Source: Entrophospora sp. SA101
Lineage: Eukaryota > Glomeromycota > Glomeromycetes > Entrophosporales > Entrophosporaceae
Assembly: GCA_958430865.1 (NCBI GenBank)
Contig: CAUDNR010004111.1
Location: 1 to 22,481 of the forward strand
DNA: 22,481 nt
Reading direction: 5' to 3'
Shown piece by piece: positions 9,766 through 20,002 of the stretch. The translations under genes were made by a program, and so were the position numbers. The first letter of the stretch is position 1. The number at the start of each line of letters is the position of its first letter. The notes beneath the pieces are model-generated. The model worked only from the letters and a program-made list of their open reading frames with translations. It was not told where the DNA came from and did not search any database.

Positions 9766-10780
9766 ATTGACATGTATTGATATATATATTAATTTCACAC
9801 CACATCTATTTAGTATCTATTCTGTAGAAAGCTTTTATTCATTGAAATGAGTTTTAAATTTAAAAATCCGACTTGATTCGAATCGAATCTCTTTAAAATC
9901 CGACTCATTTCGTTTCGTGCGGAGTCTTAGATCTGAGTGGACTCGCATTATTTTGTGGCTTTTTTCAAAGTTGCTTCCTTTATGCAATTAATTATTTTAT
10001 TTTATTAATCCTTTATGGATTTGAGAAAAAAACATAACTTGCCAACAAAATAAAAGGCATAATTAAGTTGGGATGATTGTTTACAACCATTGAAATCAAA
10101 TGATTGATGAGTTGGCTAATTTTGGTATTTCATTGAGAAGTTTTCTAAGAAAATAATATTGTAACATGTTCAAACATAGGAGGGAATAAGACAAAGGATT
10201 TTGCGGCAGTAGCAAAGAAAAAAAAATGCTATTATAAGTTTTGAGCTGAATGATTTAGAACATCTCTTATTTCGACTGCAAAAGAGTTATTGTTAACTTT
10301 AAAGGAAGGTTTAATTGATAATTCAAGAAGAAAATTGAAATATTCTAATAATAATATACCACCAAAGAATTTATTATCCAAAAAAACAAAGAATAATTTG
10401 CGAGATGCTACGAGAAAGAAATTAATAATTAGGGAAAAATAATACCTTTTATATAGGTTATTTATATATTGGAATTTCATTAATCTTAGATATAAAATAA
10501 ACTAAATCACCAAAAACAGAGTCAGGTCAAAGTTAATTTGTGAAAATACATGACCCAGAACCCGTGATATTAGTTTTTCATATTATTATCGTGATCACAT
10601 TTTATTAGTAGAATTGTGATGTTAAAATAATTTGACTAATTTGATATTTGAAATTTCTTTGAGAATTATCTTTACTTTGTCTGGTTTTACTGTATTAATA
10701 TATGTCTAATATACATAAATATATGTTTTGTTAAGAATCAATTCATGTCACGTGATTTAAATTTTATTTATCCAATTCAT
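9766..10780. other. Intergenic with one weak coding-like patch
   Basis: Mostly AT-rich sequence without a gene. On the plus strand about 10190-10443 reads in broken frames as FELNDLEHLLFRLQKS, then after a frame change TLKEGLIDNSRRKLKYSNN ... KKLIIREK and a stop. This is a possible gene relic, unrecognised and low confidence. The minus open frame 10232-10480 is its complement. Confidence 0.35.
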
Positions 10781-10933
10781 TCAAGAATACGTATATCTCT
10801 TCACAGCAAACAAAGCCCGCTTGCCTGTTAAGCCAAACTTATAAGAACGTATATACCTTTGTAAAAGTTTCTTACCTCCATCATCAATGCTGTGACCCGA
10901 AGCTTCCGAAATAGTTTTGGGGAAAAGAGCCTC
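10781..10933 (-). pseudogene. DDE transposase C-terminal relic 1
   Basis: The minus strand encodes EALFPKTISEASG... and then RSYKFGLTGKRALFAVKRY before TGA (10781-10783). The GLTGK.A.FAVK.Y block matches the recalled C-terminal end of a fungal DDE-endonuclease transposase family, and the same FAVKKY block occurs in relic 2 at 11330-11640. The frame is open only for about 50 codons, with a stop just upstream and no catalytic region confidently seen. The family assignment rests on motif recall, not a search. Confidence 0.5.
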
Positions 10934-11329
10934 TCAAAAGCCTATCTGAAACCTAATTTTTACTGGAATTAGATTTTTAATTTCAATTTTATTCAATTTT
11001 GTTCAATTCCAAGTAATAGTTTTGCAAGAAGTTATTTATATTAATAAGAATTGTAATTTTGGCAAGATTTTATGTTTTTAGTATAATGGAGATCACTAAA
11101 TATGATTTTACCAAAAACCTCTATTTTGCAATACCCTAGCATAAAAAATCATGCGATAGAAATTTTTTTTGAGTTATTTAGTAAAAAAAAGTTATAATGG
11201 TTTAAAGTTGGGTAACTTTACTAACCACGATTTTACCTATTATTCACGTGACCAAGTCGCAGATCTTTTACAAACTTAGATTTTAAAAATTCATTTATAA
11301 AGTCATTATTTCCAAACTCTTTTATGAGG
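10934..11329. other. Spacer between the two transposase relics
   Basis: AT-rich sequence with short tandem-like TTCAATTTTATT units near 10981-11005 and a CACGTG palindrome near 11244. No gene is seen; it may be the eroded body of the same transposon family. Confidence 0.4.
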
Positions 11330-11640
11330 TTTATATTTTTTCACAGCAAATAAAGCTGCTCCTCCTAAAAGTCATAATCCATAACATCTCCTTGCAAATT
11401 TTCTAATTTTACAAAATGATGCTATTACCTGTAATTCTTTAAATGAATAATTACAGTTCTTTCTGACATGACTTTTAACTGCACCCCAAAAACTTTTGAT
11501 ATAGTTCAATCAATTCACAGTGATATTTGGGATAAAATACTATTTTATGTCCTGCATTTTCTACTATTCCTTCTAATTGTGATTTTTGTGACAAGAATCA
11601 GGTTCAATGATAAGGATCGATCTGCACAACAATCAACAAC
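11330..11640 (-). pseudogene. DDE transposase C-terminal relic 2, catalytic Glu lost
   Basis: Read on the minus strand: a CCA segment, then SQLEGIVENAGHKIVFYPKY, HCEL, and after a 4-base insertion NYIKSFWGAVKSHVRKNCNY, SFKELQ, KIRKFARRCYG, a stop, and ALFAVKKY. This order matches the recalled fungal transposase pattern (FYPKFHCELN.IE..WG), in which the Glu of IE is the last acidic residue of the DDE triad. Here that position is Lys (YIK). Together with the insertion and stop, the copy is dead. The family is Tc1/mariner-like by motif style; the exact superfamily is not settled from this fragment. Confidence 0.65.
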
Positions 11641-13794
11641 TTCAGAAACTTGTGTATGATTTTAATACAATTTTCACACCATTAGGTAAAATCATAATTA
11701 TAGAAAAATTTTAAAATTGATAATCAATTACCTGATGACACACTTTCTGAATAAACTGAATAAATTTTCTTTGTATATATTGAGTTCTTTATAAAGCATA
11801 TTCGGCATAAAAAATTTCGGCTAGTGGCACAACACATGATGTCTTTAGATGTATTTCGGGCACAAGTTTAGGTTTAAGATTTTATTTTCCCCTAAACTAG
11901 TACTAGTTTTGAGTAGTCTCGGTTTCGGGTTTCCCAATACTAAATTTAGTATTAGAGTTCCGAGACACAGCATTGTACATCGTCAGTTTCCATTTACACC
12001 ATCAATCTCGATTGCCAAAAAAAGAAAAACAACCTTCTTAATACTATAAGAGGCGATGTTCTAATATTTTTAATGGAAATTATGATATATTATGATGTTC
12101 TACTACATGTTAACTTTAACCGCTAACACCTTTGAAACCGTTACTGTGCCGCGCAATAGAAATTAAATGATTTTTGGAAAGAAGAAATTTAGTATCGAAT
12201 GGATGCAAGGATCTACACTCAAGTAGTAGAAAGAGTGGTGTTGTCGTCGTAGCAATATAAATAAATGATATTATGTCTATTGTATAATCTTAATAAATAT
12301 TTAATAATAATCGCTAATCTAAAAACTTAGTATGACATTGTTTCATCTTAACAATCACAGCAACGAAAATGTCAATTTTTAAGGTTGATTCTGTTTCTTG
12401 TGAAGAACATAGCAACATTGATGTGAAGAGATGGCAAAAAATATTTGCCATAATATTGATAATCTTTCAAGATTAAAACATAAAACAATTCATTCAAATC
12501 TTCAAATACAAATGACTAATAAATCGATGCATTGTAAACTTTGTTACTATACAACAATTTTTGCTTCCCATATAAAAATTGCATTTATGCCAAAATTGCC
12601 GATGCTAATTGTGATTTATAGATTCGTTTGACTGTGTTATGATTATTATTTTCTTTGTAGATTTATAATAACAATAAATATATATTAAGCATAATGGATG
12701 ATACCATGTAAAAACATTCATTATAGATAGTTAAACGAAGTATGATTTCCGATTAAATATTTGCCTCATCCTAATAATAATATACACAATTCATCTATAA
12801 CATTGAAAAAGAAAAATTATTATCATCTAATGAAATTGCTTTTCATTGACCGCTAGCTAAAATTGTGATGTGATGCTTCGGCAATACCAAAAAAGACTTT
12901 TTCAACGATAAACCACCTCTAAACCAAAAAAGGCAACAAACCATCGCATCTAATTTAAGATTCCTGATCGAATAAATTTATTTATAGTATATAATTGTGG
13001 GAGATAAACACGCGCCCTCCTTTTTTAAAAGTTTGGTTAGCATGTTTTCATTGATTAAAGTAAAATAGATATGTCACGTGATTAAAAACAATAGAGCATT
13101 AACAAAAGAAAAAAAGTATAACAATGACAAGACCATGGAAAAATGAACAAGAAAACAATTTGAAAATAATACGAGTCTACTCGAGTCTCTGGGGGCCCAC
13201 ACTAACAAATAAAATTTTCCTTAAAAAATATTCTTCCATTCCCGATTGTATACGACTGCAAGTCACATATAGAGTTTCTTAATCATTTACATATCAAGTT
13301 TATGTGTTAGATTCAATAAAATCATCCTTCAATTAATATGCTGGGAACTTTAACACTGACATATGAAAAACTTTGATAGGCTTCCTGAAAAAAAAACAAA
13401 GAGGCTGAATGCGATTTCAATTAAACTGAATTTTCCACTACATCGTACGTACCCTTTCAGAATGAGGAAGTAAAATTGATATATCTTTGATCAGATTGGT
13501 TGTAATATTATAGATAGATATTAGGCTTAAATAATGAACTTTTTTCTTTTATTCAATTATACAAAGTATGTTACAACAAAAGATTAAAAATATGCAAAAT
13601 GGGAATTGATTTTATGGATGCAATATTATATTATTATTAATAAAATATCTAAATATGTAAATTTTTATTCATAAAAAATCTTATCTTAATGTTTTCTAAT
13701 AAAAAAATATAAAATTAAATAATCAAAAGATTCATAGATGGTTGCATGTGAATTAGGAATCAAACTTGATCCTTTTTTACTAATAAGATTATTG
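11641..13794. other. Long intergenic stretch
   Basis: No gene is supported. A 35-codon open frame starts at ATG 12369 (MSIFKVDSVSCEEHSNID) and overlaps another at 12431-12631 in a different frame; they may be a decayed exon. The open frame 11849-12049 and the palindromic CTAAACTAGTACTAGTTT near 11891 are unexplained. A TGTCACGTGATT motif near 13074 also occurs near 10747. The final 250 bases are downstream of the next minus-strand gene, with an AATAAA on the minus strand at about 13664-13669 as a possible polyadenylation signal. Confidence 0.45.
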
Positions 13795-14712
13795 CTACTT
13801 TTGCGAATAATGATAAATATCATCATCACCATCATTAATATTTGGATTTGAATAAAGATGATTATTAATAGAAGAATAAGATTTTACTACTTTTCTTGAA
13901 GAATATGGAATTTTTTGAGTTTTGGAATTACTATCGTTACTGCTTCTATTACTATATTTATAATTACCAAATTTAGGTGAATCAGATATAGATGAGAGCG
14001 ACGATGAAGAACTAAGAGGAGGAGGAGAAGGAAAAGGATGGTGTACTGGTGAGGGTGATTTTATTACGACATTATTTAAAGTGTTGTTTATAGGCTTATT
14101 ATTATTAGGATTACTATTAAAAGAATGAAGAAGATTTTTTCTTTGAATCTTTTGTGATTCTAAATCACTTAATTCTAATAAGTCCAAATTTGCATTTCCT
14201 TCCTCTTTCTTCCTATTATCGTTGTTAAGTTGAAATAATTGTGAAAAAAACCTTTTGGTTGCTTCTAAATGATCTGCAGCAGTAATTTTTTTAACTTTCT
14301 CCTCCTGTTGTAAAGATGCCCAAGTATTTAATAGATTTGATCCGTAAGTTTGAATAAAAGAATTACGCTTGTTATTATTATTGACATTTCCTATACCATT
14401 ATTACCGCCGCTGTTTCCTTTTTTTGACTTTTTGTGTTTTTCTTTACGCATTAATTTTACGAAATAAAATATACCACCAAGTACAATTATAGCACCACCT
14501 ACAATTAAAAATATTGACGATTTATCGAATGTTTGTGGTGGTATTGTATCTGAAGATATTTGTGATTGTTCTACATAATTATAATAATTCTCATTATTTT
14601 TAGAAGATAAGGAAGATGGTGAAGAATAAAAGGATGGTAATGATGGTGACGAAGACGAAGATGATGTTAATGAATTTGATGGGATTTGAGTTTTTGTGTT
14701 TAGGGAATTCAT
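13795..14712 (-). CDS. Ser/Asn-rich single-pass membrane protein, 305 aa
   Basis: An uninterrupted 305-codon frame from ATG 14712 to TAG 13795. Residues 1-65 are Ser/Pro/Asn-rich without a cleavable signal peptide. Residues 66-86 (IFLIVGGAIIVLGGIFYFVK) form one strong membrane helix, followed at 87-99 by a basic stop-transfer patch (KLMRKEKHKKSKK). The rest is low-complexity Asn and Ser with one ordered-looking stretch (about 126-195, NLLNTWASLQQEEKVKK onward), a Pro/Ser patch (219-245) and an acidic-aromatic tail. By the positive-inside rule the short N-terminus faces out and the long tail is cytosolic, as in fungal surface sensors, but no WSC or other ectodomain is present. I do not recognise the family. 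Its 5' flank is duplicated at 22092-22365. Confidence 0.75.
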   Translation of the reverse strand: MNSLNTKTQIPSNSLTSSSSSSPSLPSFYSSPSSLSSKNNENYYNYVEQSQISSDTIPPQTFDKSSIFLIVGGAIIVLGGIFYFVKLMRKEKHKKSKKGNSGGNNGIGNVNNNNKRNSFIQTYGSNLLNTWASLQQEEKVKKITAADHLEATKRFFSQLFQLNNDNRKKEEGNANLDLLELSDLESQKIQRKNLLHSFNSNPNNNKPINNTLNNVVIKSPSPVHHPFPSPPPLSSSSSLSSISDSPKFGNYKYSNRSSNDSNSKTQKIPYSSRKVVKSYSSINNHLYSNPNINDGDDDIYHYSQK

Positions 14713-14979
14713 AATATATTTAATAATAAGTTTACATATAATTATTAAAAATTAGTTTTATTAATTAATAAGAGAGAAAAAAATGGTTTTCCTTAATTTT
14801 TTTCAAATTCTGATATTATCAATATATTAAAGAAGAGGAAAAAAAAGAAAGTGAAGGTTATAACTGAGTTAGTAGTTGAGAAAATAAAATATCTAGCTCA
14901 GTTAATTCACCACTAAATTCCCTCTGATTAAAAAATAAAATAAATAAAATTAAATAAAAAAATTAAAAAAATACTTTAT
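14688..14979 (-). promoter_or_regulatory. 5' flank of the membrane-protein gene, duplicated near window end
   Basis: The 5' flank (14713 upward) and the first codons are copied in the same orientation at 22092-22365. Bases 14857-14912 are identical to the copy over 56 bases. That core holds an inverted repeat: TAACTGAGTTAG (14861-14872) and CTAGCTCAGTTA (14893-14904), one mismatch and a 20-base loop, kept intact in both copies. It lies about 150-190 bases upstream of the ATG and is a candidate regulatory site or RNA hairpin. Promoter role is inferred from position only. Confidence 0.55.
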
Positions 14980-16721
14980 CAAAAAAAAAACATTTTATAT
15001 AAAAGATATAAAATATTAATTTCTATATTAATGAAATTCATCATAACCCAAATTTATACTAAACCGTTTTGATTACATAACAATACATTAAATGAACGCG
15101 ACAAAGACTAATCATTATTCATTCTAGTTTAAATTAATATATATACAGTTTTATTTTTTTGTAAATGTAATAAATAAATAAAGATGAAATTTTAATGAAA
15201 TATAAAGATTTCAAATTTTGTAGAATTTGTTATTTTAATTTATTTTAATAAAAGTTTCCCTGAAAATTTGGATAGAATTAAAATCTATCAATAATTTATT
15301 TTTTTTACCTTATTACTTTTATTACGATTATTCCGTAACACGAGACGTGTTGAAATCATCTACTGATTGGCCTTATAGTTGAATGTGACAACATGTGAGT
15401 GATTATCACTTCCAATTGCAAGTTCAATTACAAGTTCCGTTACAAATTTAGTAAATATTATTTGCCATTTCATTGTGTGACTAGTACAATATCTGCAGAA
15501 AATTTTCACACTGCGATAAGGTTCAAAATAAAATTTATGAACTTATCAAATATTTTATCCTGATTATAATAGTAATAGATATGCTTGCTTCCATACTATT
15601 GGATATGGGACAATCCCAATCCCATTGGGTATGGGTGGGTGGGTGGAGCTTTGAGGTCAGTAAAAATCCCACTCAATCTCAATCTCAATCTCAATCCCAT
15701 ATCCCATCCCGTATCCCATGACCAGATTCCATGTCACTCACCATTAAATAATTCGGATCGATCGATATGTGGGATTAATAGGAAATTTAATTAATAGCCA
15801 GAATCCTGGATTGGTTTTTTAATTATAGAAATTTGAATGACAAAACATCCTATTTTAATTGTGAATTTCGCTTCAGTAGATGGAATAAAGTCACATTTAT
15901 TTACATTATGGGCCAAGAATAGAAAGCAAAACTAAATCGATTTACTACGTGTTGAAGTCTTTGAAAAATTGTAATTTAGTAAATTATGATTATTATTATT
16001 ATCATCATAGTTATCATATATTTGCTTTAGTGTTATTAACTCTATTGTTATTATCATATTTAAAAATATAATAGTTTAGTAAAGATAATATATAACAGTT
16101 GATTTAAAATGAGCAGACATAAGGTTTTTGAATAATATAATTAGAATTGTCTATTATTCAAAACATATTAATTGGGAGTATGAATACATTTATATATTAT
16201 AATTACTCCAGTTTATATTAATTAATATACGGTTAAATTTTTCTTTTTTCTAAAAAAAAAAAAAACCAAATCTATGGCAAAATGATTTGGTTGTGCAAAA
16301 AGACTTGTTACACGATCATTATGATACATTTTGTTAATGGGATATGGGTTTATAGATTTTAAAGGGTACGAGTATGGGCGGCAAGTATAGTAATAGGAGT
16401 GCACTTCGTGTTACATTACAATTCTAATTAAATTAATGATGAATGGATGAATTTAATTAGAATTAATGATCCCAAATCCAACGTTTTTTTTTCCGGTCGG
16501 GAATATTTTATTTATTCCAAATTAAATTATGTGCACACGAAAAAGAATTATTTTTATTAAAAAAATAATATGATAACATAAAAAAAAAATAAATAAATGT
16601 TAAAAAATTTATTTAATATTAAGTATATATTAAGTAAAAATGTCCAATAATCAATCAATTTCTAAAAATTATCAAATAATAAAAAAATAAAAATAATAAA
16701 CAATAATAATAATAAATTTTT
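14980..16721. other. Intergenic region between two minus-strand genes
   Basis: No gene is supported. It contains a short inverted repeat AACACG-AGA-CGTGTT at 15337-15351, a G-rich block at 15598-15725 (listed separately), AT-rich fill, and a patch near 16330-16380 with GGGATATGGG and GGGTACGAG that echoes the 15600 block. The open frames at 15585-15794 and 16222-16404 come from these repeats. The last part is downstream of alpha-SNAP. Confidence 0.5.
15598..15725. repeat. G-rich/C-rich imperfect inverted block with G-quadruplex motif
   Basis: The left side has GGATATGGGA and a G-run series; the right side has CCCATATCCC and three CAATCT units (from 15673), making an imperfect inverted arrangement. 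At 15627-15643 there are four GGG runs with loops TAT, T and T, a canonical G-quadruplex pattern that is rare in DNA this AT-rich. The block may be a small repeat element; no target duplication was seen. Confidence 0.55.
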
Positions 16722-17521
16722 TTAAGTTAAAGAAGATTCATCTTGAATGCTTTTTTTAATTCTTAATAAAATAGTAGTTTTCCAATTATCTAATTTTGTG
16801 AGTTGATCAAATTCAACCACTCTATTTGTAAAAGTTTCAACATCTCCACCTTCTACTGCCTCCAAAATAGCCTTCAACAACAACAACAACAATAATAGTA
16901 ATAGTAATTAGTGCTTAATTTTTGCTATATCTATATATATTTACAAACAAAAATCTATTAATTAATTACCTCAAGAAATTGACATTCTCTTGTGCCAGAA
17001 AAAGTAACATCTACATCTCCATATCTTTCAATAGCTCTACGAGCTCCAATATGATCCTATAATAGTAATAATTTATTATTAAATATATACAAACAACATT
17101 TTTACTTCCTCTTCCATTCCACACACTCTCTCCATCCATAAACACATCCATCCCACCTCTTCTTTCTTATTCTCTTTCACTTCCATCACATATATATACT
17201 CACCCCAAAAGCAATATGACACAATCCAGCTTTCAAGAAATATTCTTTAAGTGACCATTTTGCCAATTGATTATCAAGACTTGCCATAGCAACTTGCTCA
17301 AACTTTTCAATTGCTTTGTCATATTGTTCTAATGTTGCTGCAAATGTGGCAGCCTTTATAAAACAACCATTTGCCAATCTATAGTTTAAATTATTAAAGT
17401 AATTAAACATTATTAAAAGTGATTTAAAAAAAATATCAACTATATTATTGCTACTATCATTACTATAAATGTCAATTCTACTGTCGCCAATAATAATACT
17501 ATTATTAATGCTGTTACCACA

Positions 17522-17559
<38 letters not shown>

Positions 17560-18326
17560 CGCTGTTGATTCTTCGCCTAAATACCACTCAGCAGCAATTT
17601 CATATGCTTGCATTGCTTTCTCCAAATCAACTAAATCTGATTCATAAATTTGTGCAATATCTTTTTGAAGATTGGCTGCTGCTTGAAATCTACCTCGATC
17701 AGTAAGTATTTCAATGGCTTGCTTCAAAGAACTAATTGCCTCTTTTTTTTTAATTATTATAAATGTTATATAAAACATTATTATTGTAATTTTTGTTTAT
17801 ATTAATTTAATTTATTAATTGAAATCAATTATTATTATTAATTATTATTTCAATAGCTATTCGTTCACTAATTCATTCGGTTGATTGATTATTACCTTCA
17901 AAACTACATTTTCTATAACATTTTGAAGCATTTATAAATGTAGTAGATGCTTCATCACGTTCATTTAATTGTAATTGCATATTTGCAGCTTTGATAAACG
18001 CATCTCCAGCTTCTTTCCCTATACATATACATATACATATAATATAATCAAATAATGGTTTTTTTTAATTTCATTTGTTTTCAATTACATCATTTATTCC
18101 ATTTACACTATTTCATTAATAAACTCCCAAAAAAATTAAAAAATTAAGACCACACAACTTGCATGAAGAATATTCTCTTACATCGTTTTGCCAGCTTAAA
18201 CATATTTGCAGCTTTATTGTATAATTCGGCTGCATCTTCATATTTATTTCCTCCAAACCATTTAAAAGTGTTTGCTGTCTTATCGGCTTTTGTTAAAATT
18301 GATTGTGCATCACCACGTTCAGACAT
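16722..18326 (-). CDS. Alpha-SNAP (Sec17), SNARE disassembly adaptor
   Basis: Alpha-SNAP recruits the NSF/Sec18 ATPase to spent SNARE complexes so they are pulled apart after vesicle fusion. Six exons join in phase: 18326-18182, 18018-17896, 17741-17561, 17378-17204, 17056-16970, 16871-16722, giving 286 residues (family about 290). Introns are 98-182 nt with GT-AG ends. Visible landmarks: the hydrophobic membrane-touching loop TFKWFGG (20-26) followed by [19 protein letters not shown]; the helical-hairpin repeats with [56 protein letters not shown]; and the C-terminal [20 protein letters not shown]. The tail ends DESSLT, keeping the near-terminal Leu region needed to stimulate NSF in the family. 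The start is the only ATG giving the canonical N-terminus. Intact and presumably an essential single-function gene; no operon-like neighbours. Confidence 0.96.
17527..17554. repeat. AAT/ATT trinucleotide microsatellite in alpha-SNAP intron 3
   Basis: About nine TAA/AAT units. On the gene strand the run begins right after the donor GTAAGT of intron 3. Other introns carry a CAA run (16876-16891, intron 5, next to the acceptor) and an ATACAT run (about 18021-18040, intron 1, next to the acceptor). Confidence 0.85.
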
Positions 18327-18824
18327 TTTATTATTATTATTTTTATATTAATTAGTTGAATTAAAAAAATAAAAAAACTACAATTACACACGACCACTTT
18401 TAGATAAAATCGTGAAATTTGCTCAACGCCACATTGTACCCTCTCTCTATATAATAATAATATATAATCAAAATTTTCGGTGGGATCTTACGTAAGCAAA
18501 AAATTTATTGGCTACACACAAATAGAATACGCTAAAAATCGGCCACGAAAATATGTTGGGACGCCAAATTTTGATATATATAAATCAATATAGAAACACA
18601 ACTCATTGCATGACTAATAAATTTTTTAATAGAAAGAAAGATTTTTAAAACTGAATCAGGCCCCCGGAATGAATGATTAGAGTCTGACTGTGACAATTGC
18701 GAATATTCCATATTAGTATGTTTAAAAATTTACTATTCCGGCCATCTTATTATACTTTTTAGGAATGTGATACAAGGCCGAGATTATAGAGGTCCCGCAC
18801 CATACAAATACATATTAATATGCG
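18327..18824. other. Alpha-SNAP upstream region
   Basis: Spacer upstream of the SEC17 start. A run of CTCTCTATATAATAATAATATATAA at about 18441-18468 is TATA-like but such sequences are common here. The part at 18660-18800 is locally G+C-richer (GGCCCCCGGAATG) with no recognised feature. Promoter elements cannot be assigned. Confidence 0.45.
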
Positions 18825-19248
18825 TCATTTCAGAACACCGCATAACCCATACGTTGGTCGATTAGTAAATTCTGTTAAATTTACCTCATTAGGATTTTTA
18901 CATTTAAAAATCGTCAATTTGCCCCATTTTTTATTACTTCTTTGTGATGCACCATATGCAGTGAACATTCCAACTGGTTCTAATTACTTGGCTATTTCAT
19001 CTTTTAGGCTTTCTTTTCAAATTATTTGCATCATTATTATTTCCAAGAAAAAAAACTAGTGATTGACTGTTTCCCTTCCTTGCTTCTTTACATTTATTAT
19101 TACTTGCATGTCTTGATAAGGATCATATTCTTTAATCTAATACGTTTACCACAAATGCAATATATTATTTTACCATCTATCACACAACTAACAAATTCAT
19201 GATTTTTAAGAAGTTCTAACGTTAATTTTTTTTACGAATTTTTGGCAT
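18825..19248 (-). pseudogene. Frameshifted relic of a CxC zinc-finger-like, repeat-associated gene
   Basis: From ATG 19248 the minus strand reads MPKIRKK, then in another frame LELLKNHEFVSCVIDGKIIY with CICGKRIRLK, then KEYDPYQDMQ, then GKQSITSFF, and after more frame changes EPVGMFTAYGASQRSNKKWG, KLTIFKCKNPNEVNLTEF and GLCGVLK before TGA (18825-18827). The YCICGK pattern looks like half of a zinc-binding motif, and QSITSFF resembles a PCNA-binding (PIP-box-like) tail. At least three frame changes make it a relic. The sense of a widespread Glomeromycotina repeat-encoded family is recollection, not a search. Confidence 0.45.
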
Positions 19249-20002
19249 TTTATTTGAAACATCATCCCGGTTTTTACTTCTAAAGAACGTATGGGTTCGT
19301 ATAGAATTATGCATATTTTCGGGCAAATTATTCATCATTCATCGCATAAATACCGAAATCAATAACATATTAAAATCTTTGTCTTTACCAATATATACAA
19401 TTGGGTGGGATGGAGAGAATAATTTGACTTTTATGAAGAAAATAGTAGAATTAAATTTAATTTAATATGGTTTATTCAACAAATGACCATGTCATTTAAA
19501 ATTGATTTCTAAATGACACAAATGACAAATTACGAGCCACTTGAGGTAATTTGAGTCCCTTTCCATAACTCAAGATAAAGCAGCATGAGCAAATGAATTA
19601 ACTATGTTCTTGATGAAGATGAAAGGGATTTAATGGTACGCTTAGCATAGCCTTTGATGGAATTAAAAGGTTGAACGAAGGCGAGTGAGATAATTAATGC
19701 CGGTGGACAAAATAAAAATAAAAAATAAATATAGTAATTAGCGATACAATAGATGAGGACTAAGATGATATAAAATGTGTGGTACGTGGACATGTGGGCT
19801 CAACAATAACGTTGATGATACCACAATACTGTACTTCTTTTACTATCAAATAATTTTGGTCAACTAGGAATTCTTTTAGTATTGCCATGGACTCTTGATA
19901 TAAGCCCATTATTTATCGAATTCTTTTCAATATAAAATAAGCACAATCTATTACTGGCATATTTTAAGAGGTGTGTCATGGTCCTAACAGCAGAATATTC
20001 TT
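19249..20002. other. Intergenic
   Basis: No gene is supported. A plus-strand patch near 19600-19690 reads NYVLDEDERDLMVRLA, stop, PLMELKG, stop, TKASEIINAG, suggesting a decayed coding piece of unknown origin. GTTGATGATACCA near 19812 recurs near 20954. Confidence 0.35.

Noticed and set aside
10740..13090. CACGTG motifs near 10749, 11244 and 13077 as a regulatory network
   Set aside because: Three copies in 2.3 kb without adjacent genes, two within a shared TGTCACGTGATT context, fit repeat remnants or chance as well as binding sites.
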